DNA from: Legionella sp.
Lineage (GTDB): Bacteria; Pseudomonadota; Gammaproteobacteria; Legionellales; Legionellaceae
Length of the DNA: 64,000 nt
Reading direction: 5' to 3'
NCBI GenBank assembly: GCA_013697625.1
Contig: JACCWN010000028.1
Span: forward strand, 112,259 to 176,258
Position 1 is the first letter of the stretch, and each line of letters starts with the position of its first letter. A program made the translations under genes and the position numbers. The notes under the pieces are model-generated. The model ran no database searches and had not been told where the DNA came from. It saw only the letters and a program-made list of their open reading frames with translations. Positions 9,427 through 17,389 of the stretch are shown piece by piece.

Positions 9427-9499
9427 TCCTTTTCATAATTAGACATATTGATTTAAACTATGGTATGGTTTAAGGGCACATAATTTCTTGGAGAAACAC

Positions 9500-9661
9500 A
9501 TGCTTGGGACTGTATTACTTGTTGTATTGGTACTTGTTTTAATTGGGGCTTTACCTACATGGGGTCATAGTAGAAATTGGGGATATGGACCTTCTGGATT
9601 GATTGGTACCATCTTAATTATTATAATCATATTGGCTTTGTTGGGTCGTCTTCCTTTATAA
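9500..9661 (+). CDS. DUF3309 small membrane protein
   Basis: A 53-residue membrane miniprotein. It has a hydrophobic helix (LLVVLVLVLIGALPTW), a short loop HSRNWGYGPSG, a second hydrophobic helix (LIGTILIIIIILALLG) and the end RLPL. The ALPTW...WGYGPSG signature is that of DUF3309, a family of unknown function. TTGGAG precedes the ATG at 9500 by about 6 nt, which supports expression. A hairpin follows at 9683-9707. It stands alone between trmY and selO. Confidence 0.85.
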   Translation: MLGTVLLVVLVLVLIGALPTWGHSRNWGYGPSGLIGTILIIIIILALLGRLPL

Positions 9662-9682
9662 GTTTAATCTAAGTACAAAAAT

Positions 9683-9707
9683 GGATCAGGTTATTTTTTC
9701 CTGATCC
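9683..9707 (+). terminator. Hairpin after DUF3309 gene
   Basis: GGATCAGG and CCTGATCC form a perfect 8-bp stem around a T-rich 9-nt loop. No long T-run follows, so intrinsic termination is only likely. The hairpin lies between the DUF3309 stop and the selO start. Confidence 0.45.
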
Positions 9708-9724
9708 CACATGTGATTTTATTT

Positions 9725-11185
9725 ATGAATGATCAAACAGTTGGCTGGAATTTTGACAATAGCTATGCAAAACTTCCTGAACATTTTTATACCAAAGTTG
9801 CTCCCACTGTAGTCGCTCATCCTCAGCTTCTGATACTAAATAAAGAATTAAGTAAGCAACTCGGATTACATCTTACCAACCTATCACAGGAGCAACTGGC
9901 GCAACTGTTTTCTGGAAATGTTTTACCTAAAGGAGCCCTACCACTTGCTCAGGCCTACGCTGGCCATCAATTTGGCTACTTTACCATGTTGGGTGATGGT
10001 AGAGCTCATTTATTAGGTGAACATGTGACCCCAGATGGCCAACGGGTTGATATTCAACTAAAAGGATCTGGCCGTACACCTTATGGTTTACGTGGAGATG
10101 GAAGAGCCGCTATTGAGCCCATGCTCAGGGAATATATCCTTAGTGAAGCCATGGATGCTTTGAATATCCCAACTACCCGCAGTCTGGCTGTTGTCACGAC
10201 TGGAGAGTTGGTTCGCAGAGAAACCATGTTACCAGGCGCCATTCTTACACGCATTGCTTCAAGTCATGTTCGAGTTGGAAGTTTTGAGTATCTATCTGCA
10301 CATAATGATATCTCTGGGCTTAAAATGCTAGCAGATTATGTGATTGCAAGACATTACCCAGAAGCAAAACTTTCTAAGAATCCTTATCTGCAATTACTGT
10401 TGCTTGTAATCAAAAAACAAATTACTTTAATTGTACATTGGATGCGAGTTGGTTTTATCCATGGAGTAATGAATACAGATAATATGTCCATATCTGGAGA
10501 AACCATTGATTATGGGCCCTGTGCCTTTATGGATACGTATGACCCCAATACTGTTTTTAGCTCCATTGACAGTCAAGGGCGTTACAGTTATATAAACCAG
10601 CCCAAAATGGCCCAATGGAATTTAGCCCGTTTTGCAGAAACTTTATTGCCCTTATTAGACGAAGATAAAAACATTGCAATTGAGCTTGCCACAGCTGCAA
10701 TCAATGATTTTCAACCTCTATATCAAAGCGCATGGCTTGTCATGATGAGACAAAAACTGGGATTGACTGGTGATCAAAGAGGCGATGAGGACTTGATAAA
10801 TGAGATATTACAGTGGATGAAGCAGCAGGCTGTGGATTATACCAATACGTTTAGAGCTTTAAGTACTCTTGAACATCCCAATGACCCAGTTTATAACTGT
10901 AAACCTTTTACCAGCTGGTATGATCGTTGGCAATCAAGGCTCAAACAAAATGAGCAGCCGCACCAATCTTCAGGTCAATTGATGCAGACTAATAATCCTG
11001 CTATCATTCCCCGCAATCACAAAGTAGCCCAAGCGCTTGAAGCTGCATCCAAGGGAAATCTTGAGCCACTACATGCTTTATTACAAGTATTAAAAACTCC
11101 TTATACTGATAATCCAGCAAACAAAGATTACCAATCACCCCCGAGTCCAAAAGAGCGTGTGTATCAAACTTTTTGTGGGACTTAA
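9725..11185 (+). CDS. selO: Protein adenylyltransferase SelO (YdiU)
   Basis: A pseudokinase-fold enzyme that transfers AMP from ATP to protein hydroxyls, linked in the family to redox stress. It has 486 residues. Clear signatures are LPLAQAYAGHQFGYFTMLGDGRA, IQLKGSGRTPYGLRGDGRAA, RIASSHVRVGSFEY and GVMNTDNMSISGETIDYGPCAFMD, which carries the metal and catalytic residues. It ends in YQTFCGT; this Cys near the C-terminus corresponds to the selenocysteine of eukaryotic SelO. The ATG at 9725 is preferred to a GTG four codons earlier, although neither has a strong Shine-Dalgarno. A small secreted-protein gene follows 23 bp downstream. Confidence 0.95.
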   Translation: MNDQTVGWNFDNSYAKLPEHFYTKVAPTVVAHPQLLILNKELSKQLGLHLTNLSQEQLAQLFSGNVLPKGALPLAQAYAGHQFGYFTMLGDGRAHLLGEHVTPDGQRVDIQLKGSGRTPYGLRGDGRAAIEPMLREYILSEAMDALNIPTTRSLAVVTTGELVRRETMLPGAILTRIASSHVRVGSFEYLSAHNDISGLKMLADYVIARHYPEAKLSKNPYLQLLLLVIKKQITLIVHWMRVGFIHGVMNTDNMSISGETIDYGPCAFMDTYDPNTVFSSIDSQGRYSYINQPKMAQWNLARFAETLLPLLDEDKNIAIELATAAINDFQPLYQSAWLVMMRQKLGLTGDQRGDEDLINEILQWMKQQAVDYTNTFRALSTLEHPNDPVYNCKPFTSWYDRWQSRLKQNEQPHQSSGQLMQTNNPAIIPRNHKVAQALEAASKGNLEPLHALLQVLKTPYTDNPANKDYQSPPSPKERVYQTFCGT

Positions 11186-11208
11186 CAAAGAATTTTCAAG
11201 GAGCTGTC

Positions 11209-11607
11209 TTGTTTAGTAAATCCTACTCGTTATTTTTTTTACTGGTTCTTGTTGCCACTGGCCATGCACATGAGTATGGAACCACGGAAGGCATTCATAG
11301 AACGGATCTAACCAGTACATGGTGTGGGAATTTGATTTTGTCCACCAAAGTTGGTAAAAAAACCGCTAACGGGGTTTGTAATTATACCTTTGAAACTGTA
11401 TCCACAGGTGTTGATTATTGTGGACCTTTTTATTTAAATGCTTTTTTATTAGAAAAAAATGCTGGTTTGGGCTTTGATTGTGCTGCTACCCATGTTTATT
11501 CTAATGTATCCAAAAAAGATGGTTTAGATGAGTATCTGCTGCTTGCAGATGAAAATGGTCATTATATTGATACACATAAACCTACCGGCCATATAAATTT
11601 AGAATAA
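11209..11607 (+). CDS. Small secreted protein of unknown function
   Basis: I do not recognise this family. A TTG start at 11209 has a perfect AAGGAG 5 nt upstream. This start avoids overlapping selO and gives 132 residues. The N-terminus is a signal peptide (SLFFLLVLVATGHAHEYG, probable cleavage after GHA). The mature part has four cysteines (TWCGN, GVCNY, DYCGPF, GFDCAAT), which could form two disulfides in the periplasm. It is 23 bp after selO and may be cotranscribed with it. Its 3' end slightly overlaps a convergent gene. Confidence 0.65.
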   Translation: MFSKSYSLFFLLVLVATGHAHEYGTTEGIHRTDLTSTWCGNLILSTKVGKKTANGVCNYTFETVSTGVDYCGPFYLNAFLLEKNAGLGFDCAATHVYSNVSKKDGLDEYLLLADENGHYIDTHKPTGHINLE

Positions 11608-12144
11608 TTCGATTGCATTTTTAAATTGATTTAGATCACAACAATCAGCGGGTTCATTTTTGAAATTGTTTCTTTTGCGGTGTAATAAGCTAAAAATTGA
11701 CTTTTCAATTTGAGCAATTTCTGATTGAAAAGTTGGTGAGGTTGTTTCAGATGCTCCTAAATCAACAAATGATTTTCGAAAAGTGGTATCTATGAGGTGG
11801 TCTTGTTTAATTTCTATTAGTTGATGGCGCATTTTTCTAATGACTTGATTTAGTTCATGATGGATATGATTATCTCGAGTAAAACAAGCATTGTCCACCC
11901 CCATCAGTATCCCAGCAATTAAAGCCACACCTAAAATACCCCACCCCAACACTGGGATGGCGGCAAAACTTGTGAATAAGCCTAAGCCTGTGAACACCCC
12001 ACCAACCCCTGCACTGCATCCAGCAATGGAACCATAAGTGCCTACAAAACCAAAAAAAGCATCAACCAACATATCACCTACAGGCGCTTTGGGTGCAGTA
12101 AGCTTTGTGACTTCTTCCATCAAAATTTCATTATCCCATTTCAT
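11599..12144 (-). CDS. Putative membrane-inserting protein, unknown
   Basis: An unrecognised 181-residue protein. Residues 28-85 are a long glycine-rich hydrophobic hairpin (FFGFVGTYGSIAGCSAG, then IPVLGWGILGVALIAGIL). A basic, probably helical C-terminal half follows (NQVIRKMRHQLIEIKQDH, SLLHRKRNNFKN). The ATG at 12144 has no properly spaced Shine-Dalgarno, and the frame is open for 20 or so codons upstream. The gene begins 10 bp after the stop of a similar upstream gene, in another frame. The two could be halves of one frameshifted gene. This layout occurs in host-targeted membrane proteins of intracellular bacteria, but that is a guess. Confidence 0.5.
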   Translation of the reverse strand: MKWDNEILMEEVTKLTAPKAPVGDMLVDAFFGFVGTYGSIAGCSAGVGGVFTGLGLFTSFAAIPVLGWGILGVALIAGILMGVDNACFTRDNHIHHELNQVIRKMRHQLIEIKQDHLIDTTFRKSFVDLGASETTSPTFQSEIAQIEKSIFSLLHRKRNNFKNEPADCCDLNQFKNAIELF

Positions 12145-12154
12145 TCCTGAATGT

Positions 12155-12538
12155 TTAGCACCTACTGATCTGCAAAATTTGATACAAAGGCGAATGGGTA
12201 CCTTGGTGATAAGCTATATGAGTATCCTTAGCTAAATCATCCTTTGGATTAGAATTAGAAAGACTATCTAAATAATCTTGCACAACGCCTGCTAATTTAG
12301 TTTGGTTTTTTTTATATTTATCAAAAAACTGTACTTGTTCATCCTTCATGCGTTTATAGGAAAAATACAAAATAGCCAAAGCTACCCCAGTAAACAACAC
12401 AAGACATGGAATTGCTAATACAAGGGATACCAAACTACCAATAACACCTCCAATTAAGTTAAAAACAATGCCAAAAGTGGGCCAGGCCAAACCTGCTCCA
12501 GAACCTATACCATTGAAGGTAGATCTAAATACGAACAT
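12155..12538 (-). CDS. Putative membrane-inserting protein, unknown
   Basis: An unrecognised 127-residue protein. Residues 10-62 are a glycine-rich hydrophobic hairpin (GIVFNLIGGVIGSLVSLVLA, then LVLFTGVALAILYF). A charged segment follows (KRMKDEQVQFFDKYKKNQTK), then a Ser/Asn-rich tail. It has the same organisation as its neighbour at 11599-12144 (hairpin, then charged tail) and the two may be paralogous halves or one broken gene. It is divergent from the outer-membrane protein gene at 12778. Confidence 0.5.
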   Translation of the reverse strand: MFVFRSTFNGIGSGAGLAWPTFGIVFNLIGGVIGSLVSLVLAIPCLVLFTGVALAILYFSYKRMKDEQVQFFDKYKKNQTKLAGVVQDYLDSLSNSNPKDDLAKDTHIAYHQGTHSPLYQILQISRC

Positions 12539-12777
12539 AATTAATTATGGCCCTTTTTTTTATAATTGTAATATTCTAATGCAAAGAAGCTTAAATTTTA
12601 AGCTTTATTTTATTAAAGGATGGAAATCCACTTATAGTTTGGTAAATAACTAAAAAATATATCCCATTAAACCATAAAAATGTATATAAGCTTTTCCGTT
12701 TCATACTTGCTTTGTTTGCTAAAAATAACGTACAGTAATCGATATTAAATTCTATAAAAATGCAGGGGAACTATTAT

Positions 12778-13527
12778 ATGTATCATCGTGTAATTATTTC
12801 TGGATTCATTGCTGGTATTATGGCTACACAAACCTATGCAGGTACCATGGGAGAAGCAGCACCAGCTGACAACGGAAATTGGGTGGTTTCTTTCAGTTTA
12901 GGTCCAGTTTGGGCGGATGCTGGTGAGACACAAACATTTTTTTTAACCCCTGATATCGAAAAAACCTATGTAGCTTCCCATAACAACGATGTCCTAACTT
13001 CCGGTGAGGTGTTTGTTGGTTACCAAAACAAAATATCCTCGGTTTGGTATGGCCAATTAGGGATTGCACTGGCGTCAACCAGTGGTGCTGAATTACAAGG
13101 CATTATTTGGGACGATGCTGATCCCCAATTTGATAATTACAGTTATAGATATAGGGTACAAAACAACAGAGTAGCTGTGAAAGGTAAACTTTTACTTGAT
13201 AAGGGATATTGGTTGATGCCCTGGGTGAGTGCAAGCTTGGGGGTAGGTTTTAATCGAGCATATGACTATACCAACACCCCATTGATATTTGAAGCAGAGA
13301 CTAATCCTAATTTTAGCAATCACACAGAGACTGCCTTTACCTACACATTGGGTGTTGGATTGCAAAAATGTATTAATGACCATTGGCAAGTGGGCGCAGG
13401 TTATGAATTCACTGATTGGGGTCATAGCGAATTAGGTAGAGCACCTGGGCAAACTTTAAATACTGGTTTAAGACTCAACCACCTAGAGACCAATGGTTTG
13501 ATGTTTAACCTGACGTATGTATGTTAG
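12778..13527 (+). CDS. Outer-membrane beta-barrel protein
   Basis: A 249-residue predicted outer-membrane barrel. The signal peptide is IISGFIAGIMATQTYA followed by G. Amphipathic strands with alternating aromatic residues follow (NWVVSFSLGPVWAD, GEVFVGYQNK, SVWYGQLGIAL, LGVGLQKCINDHWQVGAGYEF). The terminal strand reads GLMFNLTYVC, so the usual final aromatic residue is replaced by cysteine. I chose the ATG at 12778 over one six codons upstream because AGGGGA lies 9 nt before it. It resembles the opacity-type or acyloxyacyl-hydrolase-type small barrels common in Legionella relatives. A strong terminator follows at 13584. Confidence 0.75.
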   Translation: MYHRVIISGFIAGIMATQTYAGTMGEAAPADNGNWVVSFSLGPVWADAGETQTFFLTPDIEKTYVASHNNDVLTSGEVFVGYQNKISSVWYGQLGIALASTSGAELQGIIWDDADPQFDNYSYRYRVQNNRVAVKGKLLLDKGYWLMPWVSASLGVGFNRAYDYTNTPLIFEAETNPNFSNHTETAFTYTLGVGLQKCINDHWQVGAGYEFTDWGHSELGRAPGQTLNTGLRLNHLETNGLMFNLTYVC

Positions 13528-13583
13528 CTGTGTATTCGACAATAGGTTAAGCACCTCATATCAGGCAACAGCCTGGGTTGCAT

Positions 13584-13604
13584 AAAGGCCCTGTTTGGGC
13601 CTTT
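13584..13604 (+). terminator. Intrinsic terminator after outer-membrane barrel gene
   Basis: AAAGGCCC and GGGCCTTT form a perfect 8-bp stem with a 5-nt loop, followed by a short T-containing stretch, 57 bp after the stop codon of the barrel gene. Confidence 0.75.
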
Positions 13605-13703
13605 AGCTTTTGATGTTCCCTTCTAAAAATTCATAATAAACAATGCTTGTTTTTCTCAAAAAATTACAGTAAACATTGTATAGATTACATAAGAGATAAA
13701 CGC

Positions 13704-14570
13704 ATGACATCCTCTTTCCCTCTATATTATGAGACATTTGGTGAATCACACCAAGACTGCATTATACTCATTACAGGCATTGGCGCCCAACTTATCCATT
13801 GGCCAAAGATGTTGATAGAGGAGTTGGTTAACCAAGGATTCTATGTGGTCCTTTTTGATAATAGGGATGCTGGTCTTTCAAAAAGTTATGATGAATTAGG
13901 ATCACCAAGCTTATTCTCCTTACTTTGTGCAAAAATTCGAAACAGGCCTATAAAGAACTATTATTCTTTAGAGGATATGGCGGCAGATGTTTTGATGCTG
14001 ATGGATCATATCTCTCAAGACAAAGCCCATATCATGGGCATATCTATGGGCGGTATGATTGCACAAGAGGTAGCTCTTCGATATTGTAACCGTGTATCAA
14101 GCCTCACATTGGTTGGAACGACAAGTGGAGATCCCCATATACCATCTGCTGCACCTGCACTAAAGCGGCTATTTTCTATATCCTCCTTCTATAAAAAAGA
14201 AGATCTGAAATCTTATGTAGAAAATAAAACAGCTTTATTTAAAATGTATAACCCCATTTTTTTTAATGAGGAACAAACGCGAGCACTTCACACCGCAGCC
14301 TTCAACCGTGCATACAGACCAGATGGATTTAAAAGACAGTTAATGGCAACGATTTCTGCAAAACCACGAGGCAGCTCTTTAAAAAAACTTCACCTTAAAA
14401 GCTTGATTATTCACGGTGAAATTGATCCTGTCTTTCCACCTCAACATGCAATCCACTTGGCAGCTTGTATTCCAAATAGTAGATTAGAAATTTTAGAAGA
14501 TATGGGACATGTAATCCCGGTTGAGTATTGCAAACGTATTGCTCAATGGATATCCCAAGATCACAGTTAA
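13704..14570 (+). CDS. Alpha/beta hydrolase
   Basis: An alpha/beta-hydrolase-fold enzyme of 288 residues. It has an oxyanion-region motif (LITGIGAQLIHWP), DNRDAGLS after strand 4, the nucleophile elbow GISMGG, a probable catalytic Asp in HGEIDPVFP and the catalytic His in EDMGHVIP. The family includes esterases and lipases such as the PHA-depolymerase-like and EstA groups; substrate is unknown. The ATG at 13704 is preferred to a start 19 codons upstream because AAGAGAT precedes it and the family sequence begins there. It converges on the kinase-like gene with only 25 bp between them. Confidence 0.88.
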   Translation: MTSSFPLYYETFGESHQDCIILITGIGAQLIHWPKMLIEELVNQGFYVVLFDNRDAGLSKSYDELGSPSLFSLLCAKIRNRPIKNYYSLEDMAADVLMLMDHISQDKAHIMGISMGGMIAQEVALRYCNRVSSLTLVGTTSGDPHIPSAAPALKRLFSISSFYKKEDLKSYVENKTALFKMYNPIFFNEEQTRALHTAAFNRAYRPDGFKRQLMATISAKPRGSSLKKLHLKSLIIHGEIDPVFPPQHAIHLAACIPNSRLEILEDMGHVIPVEYCKRIAQWISQDHS

Positions 14571-14595
14571 GTATTACCATGACCTGAGATGACTT

Positions 14596-17118
14596 TTAAT
14601 ACCTGAAAGTAGGTGCCCTTTCAGTTGATATAAGCTCAGGCTTAGGTTTAAATAAACCATTCACTACAGATGCCTTGGTGCCCGTGTTTGCAGGAGGTAC
14701 AGTACCGGGTCGAGAGACTGATTTCGAGGAAAAAGAGCTGCTCAGCTGATTCATGAGTATGTTAGTAGCTGAGATGTTTCTGTCCTCAACTTGCATCGTG
14801 CTCATTTTGGAAGACAACTCCATTGCCCAATCGACATTGTCTTGCCTGGCACATACTTTTTCTAGTTGCTTAAACAATTGAAACAGATTGTTATGAATCA
14901 ATTGTAAATCTTTTTTAATACTTTCCACATTCTGATTTGTAGCCTTTTCAATCCTATCTGAAAAGTATTGTATAAATTGCTCCATCTCTTTATCTGCTGG
15001 TGCAATCGCGGTAGCCGCGATGTCCGCCAAATACATATGACAGTTGATTTTGGACTCTTTAAGGCTTATCTCTAATTTGGTTTTTACCACTACAAGCCGT
15101 CTCATGATATCATCAAAATTTTCAAAGTTTGCCTTATCTATGAGCTCCCTGTAAAGAATATAATTCAAATCTCCTGGATCTTTGTACACCGTATTTAAGA
15201 AGTTACGACAAAGGTCACGACCTTCAATTAAATTTTTCTGTTGATTATCTTGGAATTGCTCAAATTCAGTCTCTAAAGACTGTATGGTTTCAATAGTGGC
15301 TTTTTCAATAGATACATTATAAAGTTCGAAATTTTTTGAAATTTTTGGTTCTACTTCTTTTAATGAATCCAGTAAATTCCAGCAGCGATATTTTGCTTGT
15401 GTAAGCTCGAAATTCATGTCCTTTAAAACAATCAGGGCTTCTTTTATTGTAAGTCTATCCTTTGGTTTAACAAGCTCTTTGATAAGATACTCAAATATTT
15501 TACCACTTGGTGTTTTAAACAGTGGATCACTAAAGTCAAATTGTTTACCATCGTGTTTATTGGTTAAATAACCAGTGGAACATTGTGAAAGAAAATGATA
15601 TAGATTCTTACCAAACATATAAGATGCTGCTTGATCAGCATTAAAGCTATCATTGCGTATTTCAGGGGGATCCATAAAAGAAGTGGTCAATAATCGATAC
15701 CAATTATTACATAAATACCTTTGATTTACGTCCTGGTCTGTTAGGGGTAATATACCCTTAGCATCTCCCAAACACAAAGAACCTCCGCTCACAAGGAAAT
15801 TTTCAAGTTTTGGGTCTAGATGGGCGTGATTAGCTTGGCTCAACAACTCAAAAATTGTCCCCATTTGTATAAATACATCTGCTGCGGCTTGGAACAGTCT
15901 ATATTTAGAATTATCTGCCATTATATCAAATAAACTACCACTTGGATAAAATTCTGTGATCATCAAGGTTCTGGTTATAAGTTGTCCTTCAACCACTGAA
16001 GTCGCTTGTCGTTCAGCAAAAATAGGAGCAAAGATATGACGAAATGTGCTGCGTTTCCTCAAGAAATCTTCCGTGTCACTGGGGTTTCCACGTCTATTTT
16101 CCACTTTAAGAACAAATGTTGAACTATTGTCTTTTGAACTCACAGAAAAATTCAGTGAGTTTCCTCCTCCTAAAAAAACGATGGGGTTGCTTATAAGTAA
16201 CACCTTCCTAAACTGCTCATACCCTGGATCTTCTGGTGCGTATAACTTTTGAAAATCATCATGAGTTGTCTGTTCAACAGAGGCTTTTAATTGATCATAG
16301 ACTTTAAAGGTGTTTGGATTTCTTTTATTATAAGCCAATAATGTGTTTGCTTTGATTAGAATCTGCAATAGTTTTTCAACTTTTTTGGGGTGCATATCAG
16401 CCAATAATTCTTTATATAGTCCAATAATGTCTGAATGATTTACTGGATAATGCTCCTTGTCTTCAAAATAAGTCATTGAACTTATGCCAAGCCGCACTGC
16501 CTGGGTTTGAATTTGGTTAAATATGCCTTCTTGAAATTTGATCTTAAATCCTGGGCAATAACGGATCAATTCATCCGAATGTCTCTTTAGAATAAAGCGC
16601 TGGGCTTTAAAAATCATGCCTAATTGTTCCAACTGTTCGCGGTCTTCAATTAAAGCATTAAATTTTATTATTTCTTCATTGAGTAAATCAATGTCCCCAT
16701 TAACTTCTCTTACAAAAGAATCGTACTCATGTAAGAAGAATTCACCAACATGTGCGCCAAACTGATACTCTTGTTTCTTTACAGCCATGATCTCAGATGG
16801 TGATTTTTCCCAAACAGTGAGTTTCATCATATTACTATAGTGGGCATGATATTTAGTAAGGATGGCTGTCTTGGTATTTGATTTTTGGGAAGCTTTAATA
16901 TCAGTACTCAAAGGTGCTATGGGTGAAGTTTCCTCCAGTGACATATCAGAATTGGATTCATTACTTTCAAAAATTGGAAATAACTGAGAATTTTTTACCT
17001 CTACAGGATGTCCGGGTTGGTCTATCACCGTAGACATCAATTGAATTTTGAATAATGTAGCCATTTGATTTGGGGGTCTGCTCGTAGCTTGTAACCTCTC
17101 AGACTTAGATTCGCTCAT
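14596..17118 (-). CDS. Eukaryotic-like protein kinase domain protein, candidate secreted effector
   Basis: An 840-residue protein with a degenerate Ser/Thr kinase domain at about residues 310-590. A glycine-rich loop (FLGGGNSLNF, 316-324) is followed by the ATP-binding lysine K338 in TFVLKVEN. ITEFYPSGSLFDIM forms the hinge. The catalytic loop is HAHLDPKLENFLV (D435, K437, N440) and GDAKG (D452) stands in for DFG. N-terminal (90-300) and C-terminal (600-790) regions are alpha-helical and match nothing I know. There is no signal peptide or membrane segment. Large size, a eukaryotic-type fold and lineage context fit a Dot/Icm-type effector, but no secretion genes are in the window. Confidence 0.65.
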   Translation of the reverse strand: MSESKSERLQATSRPPNQMATLFKIQLMSTVIDQPGHPVEVKNSQLFPIFESNESNSDMSLEETSPIAPLSTDIKASQKSNTKTAILTKYHAHYSNMMKLTVWEKSPSEIMAVKKQEYQFGAHVGEFFLHEYDSFVREVNGDIDLLNEEIIKFNALIEDREQLEQLGMIFKAQRFILKRHSDELIRYCPGFKIKFQEGIFNQIQTQAVRLGISSMTYFEDKEHYPVNHSDIIGLYKELLADMHPKKVEKLLQILIKANTLLAYNKRNPNTFKVYDQLKASVEQTTHDDFQKLYAPEDPGYEQFRKVLLISNPIVFLGGGNSLNFSVSSKDNSSTFVLKVENRRGNPSDTEDFLRKRSTFRHIFAPIFAERQATSVVEGQLITRTLMITEFYPSGSLFDIMADNSKYRLFQAAADVFIQMGTIFELLSQANHAHLDPKLENFLVSGGSLCLGDAKGILPLTDQDVNQRYLCNNWYRLLTTSFMDPPEIRNDSFNADQAASYMFGKNLYHFLSQCSTGYLTNKHDGKQFDFSDPLFKTPSGKIFEYLIKELVKPKDRLTIKEALIVLKDMNFELTQAKYRCWNLLDSLKEVEPKISKNFELYNVSIEKATIETIQSLETEFEQFQDNQQKNLIEGRDLCRNFLNTVYKDPGDLNYILYRELIDKANFENFDDIMRRLVVVKTKLEISLKESKINCHMYLADIAATAIAPADKEMEQFIQYFSDRIEKATNQNVESIKKDLQLIHNNLFQLFKQLEKVCARQDNVDWAMELSSKMSTMQVEDRNISATNILMNQLSSSFSSKSVSRPGTVPPANTGTKASVVNGLFKPKPELISTERAPTFRY

Positions 17119-17389
17119 ATTTTACCCCATCAACAAAATTAAATAATTATAACCAACTATAGTTAACGTTTTATTAACTACCAGTGCCTTTGAAGAACAC
17201 GGGCATCTTTTAATAGACAAAAACAAACAGTAGGCCTTTGGCCAAGGAGTGGATAACTTTCCTTATGTTAGGACGACAAGTATTATCCTATCACCCAACT
17301 GTATTTCAAAACGCACTTAAAAATAAATAAATACATAATTTTGTTCTATAATTATTCATAGGATCATTAATATAGCAAAGTGATACAAC

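Noticed and set aside
12760..12777. Upstream ATG for the outer-membrane barrel
   Set aside because: It precedes the ribosome-binding site AGGGGA and would place charged residues before the signal peptide.
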